Source: Hydractinia symbiolongicarpus (lineage: Eukaryota > Cnidaria > Hydrozoa > Anthoathecata > Hydractiniidae). From it: a DNA stretch of 64,000 nucleotides. A program made the translations under genes and the position numbers. The notes under the pieces were generated by a model, which made no database searches, was not told where the DNA came from, and worked only from the letters and a program-made list of their open reading frames with translations. Below, piece after piece: positions 36,358 through 48,330 of this stretch; position 1 is the first letter of the stretch; every line of letters starts with the position of its first letter. The stretch is taken from NCBI RefSeq assembly GCF_029227915.1, contig NC_079883.1, forward strand, positions 31,250,001-31,314,000. The letters run 5' to 3'.

Positions 36358-37002
36358 GTGAGTTTTTAGTTTTTTCTATGTTTCTATAAGTATAACTTTT
36401 CTCAACATGCTGTTAAAGTATTATGTATTGTGTTCACATGTGTCAATAAATGATTTATGGATGAAACAAACGTAAGGGAAGAAACTTTGACGGGAAGAAA
36501 ATTTAGTGAAAGTAAATTTGGCAGAATTTTATTTGGCGGATGAAAAGAAACATGAAAGTTGATTTTTTCTTTTTAAATCATTGCTTTTTTCTTTTTAAAC
36601 CATAAACTTAGTTGAAAAGAAAGTCACTCGTCGTCAAATACTAAAATAAAAAACTTACCAATCAGACTTTTTTTAAATTGACGGAGAGCAAAAAATTATT
36701 AATTTTGGCGTTTTGAGAAGAAAATTTAGTGAAAGTAAATTTGGCAGAATTTTATTTGGCGGATGAAAACAAACATGAAAGTTGATTTTTTCTTTTTAAA
36801 TCGTTGCTTTTTTCTTTTTAAACCATAAACTTAGTTGAAAAGAAAGTCACTCGTCGTCAAATACTAAAATAAAAAACTTACCAATCAGACTTTTTTAAAA
36901 TTGACGGAGAGCAAAAAATTATTAATTTTGGCGTGAATTGAATTTGGTGGATTTTGTAAATTTTACAAATTCGCAATGTTGTTGTTTTTTATTTGAATAT
37001 AG
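36358..37002 (+). other. spliceosomal intron (exon 2/3), copy B
   Basis: This is the same 645-bp GT-AG intron as in copy A, with the 223-bp tandem duplication at 36494-36716 and 36717-36933. A handful of substitutions distinguish it from copy A and there is no length change. Confidence 0.82.
36494..36933. repeat. two tandem copies of a 223-bp sequence inside the intron, insert B
   Basis: This is the counterpart of 18751-19190, with GAAGAAAATTTAGTGAAAG starting at 36494 and 36717. Both inserts carry the duplication, so it predates the 17.7-kb duplication. Confidence 0.82.
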
Positions 37003-37964
37003 GTCATGCAGCTGCTCATGGATCTTCGAAATGCAAGAAGGTTTTTCCTGGCAAAGTGGGTGAACGAGATTATAGTGGTTTTGATGTTGACAGTTAGGAA
37101 AAACGAACAACAGAAGAGCATAGAGAGCAAATGATGGAAATTCTCGAAGCTGACACAGCTAATGATCGGGACAAATTGGAATCAATGTATGGCACAAGAT
37201 ATTCTGTTCTTGCAGAATTGTCTTATTTTGATACAGTACGAATGTCAATCGTTAATCCTATGCACAATTTATTTCTTGGGACATCCAAACACCTTTTAAA
37301 GATATGGAAGGAACTGGGCTACCTGAGTAAACCAACCTTGGAAAAGATCCAGCAGAAAACCGATAGCTTTGTGGTACCAGCTGATGTTGGCAAAATACCC
37401 AACAAAATTGTTAGTAGCTTCGATGGATTTACTGCTGATGAACACAAAAATTGGACATTACTCTTTTCGATTTTTTCATTAAGAGAGTTCATACCTAAGC
37501 GTCACCTTGAATGTTTCAGAAAGTTTGTTTTGGCTTGCCAATATTTATGCCGTCGTGTTATTACGATACGTGATGTTATAGTTGCCAACAATCTTTTACA
37601 GCAGTTTTGTTCTACGTTCGAAGTTCTGTATGGATGTGAACGTGTCACTCCCAACATGCATCTGCATTTACATTTGAAAGATTGCATACTAGATTATGGG
37701 CCAATATATTCTTTTTGGTTATTTTCATTTTAGCGTTATAATGGTCTATTGGGAAGTTTTCCCAACAATAAAAAAGAGATCGAATTGCAAGTGATGAACA
37801 GATTTTCTCGTGATAATGATGTACTAAATATGCCAAAACCGACAGAATTTTTTAGGTGTTTTTAGCAGCATATTTAAATTATTGAGGCATGCATATGATC
37901 AGAGAGGAACTTTAAATGATATGGCTTCTCCAAATATTATTGATTGTGTAAAACTTTCATCCAG
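37003..37964 (+). CDS. transposase exon 3, copy B (two stops and a frameshift)
   Basis: This exon has the same extent as exon 3 of copy A but is interrupted by TAG at 37095-37097 and 37731-37733 and by the shared T-run shift near 37850. The longest intact stretch starts at ATG 37131 and ends at the second stop, covering NPMHNLFLGTSKH through GPIYSFWLFSF. Other coding changes relative to copy A are Pro to Leu (NNLLQQF) and Asn to Asp (ILDYGP). Confidence 0.78.
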
Positions 37965-38229
37965 GTAATTTTTTAACTTCTGTTTGTCCAGAATTCATTT
38001 GTTGCGAAGAAGTAAAATATTTAGGTTGTTTGATTTTTTATTTATTTTACTTTATATATACTACTTTTTTGAGAACTAATAAAAATATTTGAGTGGCATT
38101 ATTAAAGGAGAACTAACAAAAAAAACCTACATTCATATGAAATAAATTTTTGCTGTTCGAATATTCAAATATTTAATTTTTTTGATGAAGTGTTATTAAA
38201 AACTTTAAAGTGTTTTGTTTTATTTATAG
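37965..38229 (+). other. spliceosomal intron (exon 3/4), copy B
   Basis: This is the same 265-bp GT-AG intron as in copy A. Four substitutions cluster around 38140-38180, close to TGAAATAAATTT and GTTCGAATATTC, denser than elsewhere in the insert. Confidence 0.78.
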
Positions 38230-38827
38230 AACGATTGATCCAACCATTCAAATATGGCACAACGTGACTAATGTTGTCAATTTGCGAATTCCAACTGTAT
38301 ATACATTATCTTCATATGAGCTTGAGAGTCTGCGAAAAACATACATGTACATGTATCCACTTGTTGATTTCAATTCTGCTGTAATATCTCCATCTTCTTT
38401 GAAAGTTACTGAGTTAAGCATCAGTGGTAATATTTATGGATCTGATCTTTCCAGAAACAATAGATCTTCATATATTGTAGCCCATTGGGCATCTAATGAT
38501 GGTAATATCAAATCGTTTGACGAAATGGAATTATCTCCCCGACCAGGTATAATCAAGTATTTTCTCAAGCATACTTTAACTATTCACGATACGAGCTATG
38601 AACATTGGTTGGCGTTTTGTGATTGGTTTCTTTCAGTTCCAGATCATATAAGATTTGAATTTGGAAAGCCATTAGAGTTATGGCATAATAACCTTTATGA
38701 ACTGGCTGGAGCTTCCTCATTCATCCCTGTTTTGCGCATAATGGGAAAATTTGTGCATGCTCGACTGCACCGCCATAGTAAAGATTTAATGGTTATAGTT
38801 CCTGTGGTGAAAAATTCGTGTTTTTAA
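38230..38827 (+). CDS. transposase exon 4 (C-terminal), copy B
   Basis: This exon is open to the TAA at 38825-38827 and matches exon 4 of copy A except for an Ala-to-Val change (TNVVNLR). It would be read only if the upstream stops were bypassed. Confidence 0.75.
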
Positions 38828-39431
38828 TTTGGACATTTATATATGTGCACTCTTTTTATTTATTATGCTTTCAACTATCTTATTTGCAAGAGAATATTTT
38901 AAAAGTTCTTTTACAAAATAGATCCTGTAAGTTTGAATTTTCAACGTAAGTTTTTATATTGTCCATTAATCTAACGTTTTGTATTAGAAACATTTTAAAG
39001 CCAGGCTCTAAACTTTTATAAAATATAGTTTATACATTTAGTACAACTTTTTTTTTCTAGTTTCAGTCAAAAACTTCTTCATCTTTATCATCAATGTTTG
39101 TGTTGTTTTTTGTATGTTTGTCTGTGTTTTGTTTTTCTGTTTGTGTTGTTTTTTTTATATTTGACCAACATTTTTGACTAAAATTTTAAAAATCTATCTG
39201 AAAAGTTTTATGCCAAAGTTTTTCTGCCAAAACCTTTTTGTATTAAATAGTTAAGCATCTAGGCTAAGCTCGAAAAGTATATTTTTGATAAAAGATTGTG
39301 TAAGTTTTGATTAGTTTGCTTTTCCTGATCGCCTTTTCTGACAAAACAACAATGCTACCATACTTTCAATTACTCTTCAGATTTTCACCTTCTAGATAAT
39401 AATAATCATAAAAGTGTATACTATCTCAAAA
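38828..39431 (+). other. non-coding spacer between exon 4 and exon 1, insert B
   Basis: This is the counterpart of 21085-21688 with the same T/G-rich tract (about 39094-39163), ATTAAA at 39242-39247 and CATAAAAG at 39407-39414. I see one substitution (AAAATC to AAAAAC). No gene is visible. Confidence 0.55.
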
Positions 39432-39490
39432 ATGGAAACTGGTGGAAGTACAATGGACACTGTTGCTGCCTCAGCAAAAAAGAAATACAG
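39432..39490 (+). CDS. probable first exon of the transposase, copy B
   Basis: This has the same 59-base exon and phase-2 donor (ACAG|GTATGAG) as at 21689-21747, with one Gly-to-Ala change. Downstream lies at least 24 kb of satellite with no further exon 2 in the window, so its splice partner, if any, would be a third unit beyond the right edge. Confidence 0.48.
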
Positions 39491-39717
39491 GTATGAGTAT
39501 ATATATACAATTAAAGTATCGTTCTGGAAATGAGTTTACACCCTGGGTACTTTCTTTGTACACTTTTGACTATACGGGCCGAGTCCGGGATTTACGGGAA
39601 GTCGCAGGTTTTCGTTTGCCAGCGATTAAACTTCTTTTAATCAGCGTCTCATCAAAAATGAAAACATTTTTGAAAACTACAAGTCTCATGCGTTTTAGTG
39701 GTGAAAAAATAATTTAA

Positions 39718-42700
39718 AAAATCGTTCGGGAAATGAGTTTACTCCCTGGGTACTTTCTTTGTATACTTTTGATTATACGGGCCGAGTCCGGGGTTTACGG
39801 GAAATGGCGGGTTTTCGTTTGCCGGCGATTAAACTTCTTTTATTCAGTGTCTCATCAAAAATGAAAACATTTTTGAAAACGACAAGTCTCATGCGTTTTA
39901 GTGGTGAAAAAATAATATAAAAAATCGTTCGGGAAATGAGTTTACACCCTGGGTACTTTCTTTGTATACTTTTGAGTATACGGGCCGAGTCCGGGATTTA
40001 CGGGAAATCGCAGGTTTTCGTTTGCCGGCGATTAAACTTCCTTCATTCAGCGTCTCATCAAAAATGAAAACAATTTTAAAAACTACAAGTCTCATGCGCT
40101 TTAGTGGTGAAATATTAATTTAAAAAATCGTTCTGGAAATGTGTTTACACCCTGGGTACTTTCTTTGTACACTTTTGACTATACGGGCCGAGTCCGGGGT
40201 TTACGGGAAATGGCGGGTTTTCGTTTGCCGGGGATTAAACTTCTTTTATTCAGCGTCTCATCAAAAATGAAAACATTTTTGAAAACTACAAGTCTCATGC
40301 GTTTTAGTGGTGAAAAAAAAAATTAAAATATCGTTCGGGAAATGAGTTTACTCCCTGGGTACTTTCTTTGTATACATTCGACTATACGGGCCAAGCCCGG
40401 GATTTACGGGAAATGGCGGGTTTTCGTTTGCCGGCGATTAAACTTCTTTTATTCAGCGTCTCATCAAAAATGAAAACATTTTTGAAAACTACAAGTCTCA
40501 TGCGTTTTAGTGGTGAAAAAAAAAATTAAAAAATCGTTCGGGAAATGAGTTTACTCCCTGGGTACTTTCTTTGTATACATTCGACTATACGGGCCAATCC
40601 CGGAATTTACGGGAAATCGCGGGTTTTCCTTTGCCGGCGATTAAACTTCTTTTATTCCGCGTCTCATCAAAAATGAAAACATTTTTGAAAACTACAAGTC
40701 TCATGCGTTTTAGTGGTGAAAAAATAATATAAAAAATCGTTCGGGAAGTGAGTTTACTCCCTGGGTACTTTCTTTGTATACTTTTAACTATACGGGCCAA
40801 GCCCAGGATTTACGGGAAAAGGCGGGTTTTCGTTTGCCGGCGATTAAACTTCTTTTATTCAGTGTCTCATCAAAAATGAAAACATTTTTGAAAACTACAA
40901 GTCTCATGCGTTTTAGTGGTGAAAAAATAATATAAAAAATCGTTCGGGAAATGAGTTTACACCCTGGGTACTTTCTTTGTATACTTTTGAGTATACGGGC
41001 CGAGTCCGGGATTTACGGGAAATCGCAGGTTTTCGTTTGCCGACGATTAAACTTCCTTCATTCAGCGTCTCATCAAAAATGAAAACATTTTTAAAAACTA
41101 CAAGTCTCATGCGCTTTAGTGGTGAAATATTAATTTAAAAAATCGTTCTGGAAATGTGTTTACACCCTGGGTACTTTCTTTGTACACTTTTGACTATACG
41201 GGCCGAGTCCGAGATTTACGGGAAGTCGCAGGTTTTCGTTTGTCGGCGATTAAACTTCTTTTATTCAGCGTCTCATCAAAAATGAAAACATTTTTGAAAA
41301 CTACAAGTCTCATGGGCTTTAGTGGTGAAATAATAATTTAAAAAATCGTTCGGGAAATGAGTTTACACCTTGGGTACTTTCTTTGTATACTTTTGACTAT
41401 ACGGGCCGAGTCCGGGATTTACGGGAAATCGCAGGTTTTCGTTTGCCGGCGATTAAACTTCTTTCATTCAGCGTCTCATCAAAAATGAAAACATTTTTGA
41501 AAACTACAAGTCTCATGGGTTTTAGTGGTTAAAAAATAATTTAAAAAATCGTTCGGGAAATGAGTTTACTCCCTGGGTACTTTCTTTGTATACTTTTGAT
41601 TATACGGGCCGAGTCCGGGGTTTACGGGAAATGGCGGGTTTTCGTTTGCCGGCGATTAAACTTCTTTTATTCAGTGTCTCATCAAAAATGAAAACATTTT
41701 TGAAAACTACAAGTCTCATGCGTTTTAGTGGTGAAAAAATAATATAAAAAATCGTTCGGGAAATGAATTTACACCCTGGGTACTTTCTTTGTATACTTTT
41801 GAGTATACGGGCCGAGTCCGGGATTTACGGGAAATCGCAGGTTTTCGTTTGCCGGCGATTAAACTTCCTTCATTCAGCGTCTCATCAAAAATGAAAACAA
41901 TTTTAAAAACTACAAGTCTCATGCGCTTTAGTGGTGAAATATTAATTTAAAAAATCGTTCTGGAAATGTGTTTACACCCTGGGTACTTTCTTTGTACACT
42001 TTTGACTATACGGGCCGAGTCCGGGGTTTACGGGAAATGGCGGGTTTTCGTTTGCCGGGGATTAAACTTCTTTTATTCAGCGTCTCATCAAAAATGAAAA
42101 CATTTTTGAAAACTACAAGTCTCATGCGTTTTAGTGGTGAAAAAAAAAATTAAAATATCGTTCGGGAAATGAGTTTACTCCCTGGGTACTTTCTTTGTAT
42201 ACATTCGACTATACGGGCCAAGCCCGGGATTTACGGGAAATGGCGGGTTTTCGTTTGCCGGCGATTAAACTTCTTTTATTCAGCGTCTCATCAAAAATGA
42301 AAACATTTTTGAAAACTACAAGTCTCATGCGTTTTAGTGGTGAAAAAAAAAATTAAAAAATCGTTCGGGAAATGAGTTTACTCCCTGGGTACTTTCTTTG
42401 TATACATTCGACTATACGGGCCAATCCCGGAATTTACGGGAAATCGCGGGTTTTCCTTTGCCGGCGATTAAACTTCTTTTATTCCGCGTCTCATCAAAAA
42501 TGAAAACATTTTTGAAAACTACAAGTCTCATGCGTTTTAGTGGTGAAAAAATAATATAAAAAATCGTTCGGGAAGTGAGTTTACTCCCTGGGTACTTTCT
42601 TTGTATACTTTTAACTATACGGGCCAAGCCCAGGATTTACGGGAAATGGCGGGTTTTCGTTTGCCGGCGATTAAACTTCTTTTATTCAGTGTCTCATCAA

Positions 42701-43371
42701 AAATGAAAACATTTTTGAAAACTACAAGTCTCATGCGTTTTAGTGGTGAAAAAATAATATAAAAAATCGTTCGGGAAATGAGTTTACACCCTGGGTACTT
42801 TCTTTGTATACTTTTGAGTATACGGGCCGAGTCCGGGATTTACGGGAAATCGCAGGTTTTCGTTTGCCGGCGATTAAACTTCCTTCATTCAGCGTCTCAT
42901 CAAAAATGAAAACATTTTTAAAAACTACAAGTCTCATGCGCTTTAGTGGTGAAATATTAATTTAAAAAATCGTTCTGGAAATGTGTTTACACCCTGGGTA
43001 CTTTCTTTGTACACTTTTGACTATACGGGCCGAGTCCGAGATTTACGGGAAGTCGCAGGTTTTCGTTTGTCGGCGATTAAACTTCTTTTATTCAGCGTCT
43101 CATCAAAAATGAAAACATTTTTGAAAACTACTAGTCTCATGGGCTTTAGTGGTGAAATAATAATTTAAAAAATCGTTCGGGAAATGAGTTTACACCTTGG
43201 GTACTTTCTTTGTATACTTTTGACTATACGGGCCGAGTCCGGGATTTACGGGAAATCGCAGGTTTTCGTTTGCCGGCGATTAAACTTCTTTCATTCAGCG
43301 TCTCATCAAAAATGAAAACATTTTTGAAAACTACAAGTCTCATGCGTTTTAGTGGTGAAAAAAAAAATTAA
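39718..43371. repeat. 1827-bp higher-order repeat, two full copies
   Basis: Two nine-monomer units (about 39718-41544 and 41545-43371) match at an offset of 1827 bp. This is the counterpart of the 21975-24988 block beside insert A, where the second unit has lost two monomers. Confidence 0.82.
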
Positions 43372-46255
43372 AAAATCGTTTGGGAAATGAGTTTACTCCC
43401 TGGGTACTTTCTTTGTATACATTCGACTATACGGGCCAAGCCCGGGATTTACGGGAAATCGCGGGTTTTCCTTTGCCGGCGATTAAACTTCTTTTATTCA
43501 GCGTCTCATCAAAAATGAAAACATTTTTGAAAACTACAAGTGTCATGCGTTTTAGTGGTGAAAAAATAATTTAAAAAATCGTTCGGAGAAATGAGTTTAC
43601 TCCCTGGGTACTTTCTTTGTATACTTTTGGTTATACAGGCCGAGTCCGGGGTTTACGGGAAATGGCGGGTTTTCGTTTGCCGGCGATTAAACTTCTTTTA
43701 TTCAGCGTCTCATCAAAAATGAAAACATTTTTGAAAACTACAAGTCTCATGCGTTTTAGTGGTGAAAAAATAATATAAAAAATCGTTCGGGAAGTGAGTT
43801 TACTCCCTGGGTACTTTCTTTGTATACTTTTGACTATACGGGCCAAGCCCGGGATTTACGGGAAATGGCGTGTTTTCGTTTTCCAGCGATTAAACTTCTT
43901 TTATTCAGTGTCTCATCAAAAATGAAAACATTTTTGAAAACTACAAGTCTCATGGGCTTTAGTGGTGAAATAATAATTTAAAAAATAGTTCGGGAAATGA
44001 GTTTACACCCTGGGTACTTTCTTTGTATACTTTTGACTATACGGGCCGAGTCCGAGATTTACGGGAAATCGCAGGTTTTCGTTTGCCGGCGATTAAACTT
44101 CTTTCATTCAGCGTCTCATCAAAAATGAAATCATTTTTGAAAACTACAAGTCTAATGCGTTTTAGTGGTGAAAAAAAGAATTAAAAAATCGTTCGGGAAA
44201 TGAGTTTACTCCCTGGGTACTTTCTTTGTATACTTTTAACTATACGGGCCAAGCCCAGGATTTACGGGAAATCGCGGGTTCTCGTTTGCCGGTGATTAAA
44301 CTTCTTTTATTCAGTGTCTCATCAAAAATGAAAACATTTTTGAAAACTACAAGTCTCATGCGTTTTACTGGTGAAAAAATAATATAAAAAATCGTTCGGG
44401 AAATGAGTTTACACCCTGGGTACTTTATTTGTATACTTTTGAGTATACGGGCCGAGTCCGGGATTTACGGGAAATCGCAGGTTTTCGTTTGCCGGCGATT
44501 AAACTTCCTTCATTCAGCGTCTCATCAAAAATGAAAACATTTTTAAAAACTACAAGTCTCATGCGCTTTAGTGGTGAAATATTAATTTAAAAAATCGTTC
44601 TAGAAATGTGTTTACACCCTGGGTACTTTCTTTGTACACTTTTGACTATACGGGCCGAGTCCGAGATTTACAGGAAGTCGCAGGTTTTCGTTTGTCGGCG
44701 ATTAAACTTCTTTTATTCAGCGTCTCATCAAAAATGAAAACATTTTTGAAAACTACAAGTCTCATGGGCTTTAGTGGTGAAATAATAATTTAAAAAATCG
44801 TTCGGGAAATGAGTTTACACCTTGGGTACTTTCTTTGTATACTTTTGACTATACGGGCCGAGTCCGGGATTTACGGGAAATCGCAGGTTTTCGTTTGCCG
44901 GCGATTAAACTTCTTTCATTCAGCGTCTCATCAAAAATGAAAACATTTTTGAAAACTACAAGTCTCATGCGTTTTAGTGGTGAAAAAAAAAATTAAAAAA
45001 TCGTTTGGGAAATGAGTTTACTCCCTGGGTACTTTCTTTGTATACATTCGACTATACGGGCCAAGCCCGGGATTTACGGGAAATCGCGGGTTTTCCTTTG
45101 CCGGCGATTAAACTTCTTTTATTCAGCGTATCATCAAAAATGAAAACATTTTTGAAAACTACAAGTGTCATGCGTTTTAGTGGTGAAAAAATAATTTAAA
45201 AAATCGTTCGGAGAAATGAGTTTACTCCCTGGGTACTTTCTTTGTATACTTTTGGTTATACGGGCCGAGTCCGGGGTTTACGGGAAATGGCGGGTTTTCG
45301 TTTGCCGGCGATTAAACTTCTTTTATTCAGCGTCTCATCAAAAATGAAAACATTTTTGAAAACTACAAGTCTCATGCGTTTTAGTGGTGAAAAAATAATA
45401 TAAAAAATCGTTCGGGAAGTGAGTTTACTCCCTGGGTACTTTCTTTGTATACTTTTGACTATACGGGCCAAGCCCGGGATTTACGGGAAATGGCGTGTTT
45501 TCGTTTTCCAGCGATTAAACTTCTTTTATTCAGTGTCTCATCAAAAATGAAAACATTTTTGAAAACTACAAGTCTCATGGGCTTTAGTGGTGAAATAATA
45601 ATTTAAAAAATAGTTCGGGAAATGAGTTTACACCCTGGGTACTTTCTTTGTATACTTTTGACTATACGGGCCGCGTCCGAGATTTACGGGAAATCGCAGG
45701 TTTTCGTTTGCCGGCGATTAAACTTCTTTCATTCAGCGTCTCATCAAAAATGAAATCATTTTTGAAAACTACAAGTCTAATGCGTTTTAGTGGTGAAAAA
45801 AAGAATTAAAAAATCGTTCGGGAAATGAGTTTACTCCCTGGGTACTTTCTTTGTATACTTTTAACTATACGGGCCAAGCCCAGGATTTACGGGAAATCGC
45901 GGGTTCTCGTTTGCCGGCGATTAAACTTCTTTTATTCAGTGTCTCATCAAAAATGAAAACATTTTTGAGAACTACAAGTCTCATGCGTTTTAGTGGTGAA
46001 AAAATAATATAAAAAATCGTTCGGGAAATGAGTTTACACCCTGGGTACTTTATTTGTATACTTTTGAGTATACGGGCCGAGTCCGGGATTTACGGGAAAT
46101 CGCAGGTTTTCGTTTGCCGGCGATTAAACTTCCTTCATTCAGCGTCTCATCAAAAATGAAAACATTTTTAAAAACTACAAGTCTCATGCGCTTTAGTGGT
46201 GAAATATTAATTTAAAAAATCGTTCTGGAAATGTGTTTACACCCTGGGTACTTTC
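42560..46255. repeat. 1625-bp (eight-monomer) higher-order repeat, two copies and a part
   Basis: Sequence at about 42560-44184 repeats at 44185-45809 with an offset of 1625 bp (eight monomers plus one base), and a third partial copy runs to about 46255. Markers are the TCGTTCGGAGAAATGAG junctions near 43580 and 45206 and the TTCGTTTTCCAGCG variant near 43873 and 45498. The start overlaps the end of the 1827-bp repeat because the two share monomers. Confidence 0.8.
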
Positions 46256-48330
46256 TTTGTATACTTTTGACTATACGGGCCGAGTCCGAGATTTACGGGA
46301 AATCGCAGGTTTTCGTTTGCCGGCGATTAAACTTCTTTCATTCAGCGTCTCATCAAAAATGAAATCATTTTTGAAAACTACAAGTCTCATGCGTTTTAGT
46401 GGTGAAAAAAAGAATTAAAAAATCGTTCGGGAAATGAGTTTACTCCCTGGGTACTTTCTTTGTATACATTCGACTACACGGGCCAAGCCCGGGATTTAGG
46501 GGAAATCGCGGGATTTCGTTTGCCGGCGATTAAACCTCTTTCAGTAAGCGTCTCATCAAAAATGAAAACATTTTTGAAAACTACAAGTCTCATGCGTTTT
46601 AGTGGTGAAAAATTAATTTAAAAAATCGTTCGGAAAATGAGTTTACTCCCTGGGTACTTTCTTTGTATACTTTTAACTATACGGGCCAAGCCCAGGATTT
46701 ACGGGAAATCGCGGGTTTTCGTTTGCCGGCGATTAAACTTCTTTTATTCAGTGTCTCATCAAAAATGAAAACATTTTTGAAAACTACAAGTCTCATGCGT
46801 TTTAGTGGTGAAAAAATAATATAAAAAATCGTTCGGGAAATGAGTTTACACCCTGGGTACTTTCTTTGTATACTTTTGAGTATACGGGGCGAGTCCGGGA
46901 TTTACGGGAAATCGCAGGTTTTCGTTTGCCGGCGATTAAACTTCCTTCATTCAGCGTCTCATCAAAAATGAAAACATTTTTAAAAACTACAAGTCTCATG
47001 CGCTTTAGTGGTGAAATATTAATTTAAAAAATCGTTCTGGAAATGTGTTTACACCCTGGGTACTTTCTTTGTACACTTTTGACTATACGGGCCGAGTCCG
47101 AGATTTACGGGAAGTCGCAGGTTTTCGTTTGCCGGCGATTAAACTTCTTTTATTCAGCGTCTCATCAAAAATGAAAACATTTTTGAAAACTACAAGTCTC
47201 ATGGGCTTTAGTGGTGAAATAATAATTTAAAAAATCGTTCGGGAAATGAGTTTACACCCTGGGTACTTTCTTTGTACACTTTTGACTATACGGGCCGAGT
47301 CCGGGATTTACGGGAAATCGCAGGTTTTCGTTTGCCGGCGATTAAACTTCTTTCATTCAGCGTCTCATCAAAAATGAAAACATTTTTGAAAACTACAAGT
47401 CTCATGCGTTTTAGTGGTGAAAAAAAAAATTAAAAAATCGTTCGGGAAATGAGTTTACTCCCTGGGTACTTTCTTTGTATACATTCGACTATACGGGCCA
47501 AGCCCGGGATTTACGGGAAATCGCGGGTTTTCCTTTGCCGGCGATTAAACTTCTTTTATTCAGCGTCTCATCAAAAATGAAAACATTTTTGAAAACTACA
47601 AGTGCCATGCGTTTTAGTGGTGAAAAAATAAATTAAAAAATCGTTCGGAGAAATGAGTTTACTCCCTGGGTACTTTCTTTGTATACATTCGACTATACGG
47701 GCCAAGCCCGGGATTTACGGGAAATCGCGGGTTTTCCTTTGCCGGCGATTAAACTTCTTTTATTCAGCGTCTCATCAAAAATGAAAACATTTTTGAAAAC
47801 TACAAGTCTTATGCGTTTTAGTGGTGAAAAAATAATATAAAAAATCGTTCGGGAAGTGAGTTTACTCCCTGGGTACTTTCTTTGTATACTTTTGACTATA
47901 CGGGCCAAACCCGGGATTTACGGGAAATGGCGGGTTTTCGTTTTCCGGCGATTAAACTTCTTTTATTCAGTGTCTCATCAAAAATGAAAACATTTTTGAA
48001 AACTACAAGTCTCATGGGCTTTAGTGGTGAAATAATAATTTAAAAAATAGTTCGGGAAATGAGTTTACACCCTGGGTACTTTCTTTGTATACTTTTGACT
48101 ATACGGGCCGAGTCCGAGATTTACGGGAAATCGCAGGTTTTCGTTTGCCGGCGATTAAACTTCTTTCATTCAGCGTCTCATCAAAAATGAAATCATTTTT
48201 GAAAACTACAAGTCTCATGCGTTTTAGTGGTGAAAAAAAGAATTAAAAAATCGTTCGGGAAATGAGTTTACTCCCTGGGTACTTTCTTTGTATACATTCG
48301 ACTACACGGGCCAAGCCCGGGATTTAGGGG

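Larger units (their letters stand above)
35768..38827 (+). pseudogene. CACTA/EnSpm-like transposase, exons 2-4, copy B (frameshift plus two stops)
   Basis: This copy has the same exon-intron structure as copy A (exons 35768-36357, 37003-37964, 38230-38827) and the same T-run frameshift in exon 3 (37848-37853). Private lesions are a Trp codon turned to TAG at 37095-37097, a Glu codon turned to TAG at 37731-37733 (in the FSFERYNG motif) and a Cys-to-Ser change at 37023-37025 that removes the first cysteine of GCSKC. It keeps the usual Pro in NPMHNLFLG that copy A has lost. The copies are therefore decaying independently after a shared, earlier frameshift, and neither is under visible selection to stay intact. 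Confidence 0.85.
35713..39517 (+). mobile_element. insert B: duplicate of insert A
   Basis: This segment is identical in layout and length to 17970-21774 and displaced by exactly 17743 bp from end to end. By eye I count about 18 substitutions and no length changes, about 99.5% identity. The edges and adjoining satellite bases match those of insert A, so B arose by duplication of insert plus satellite and not by an independent insertion. It is the more damaged copy, with two extra in-frame stops in exon 3. Confidence 0.85.
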
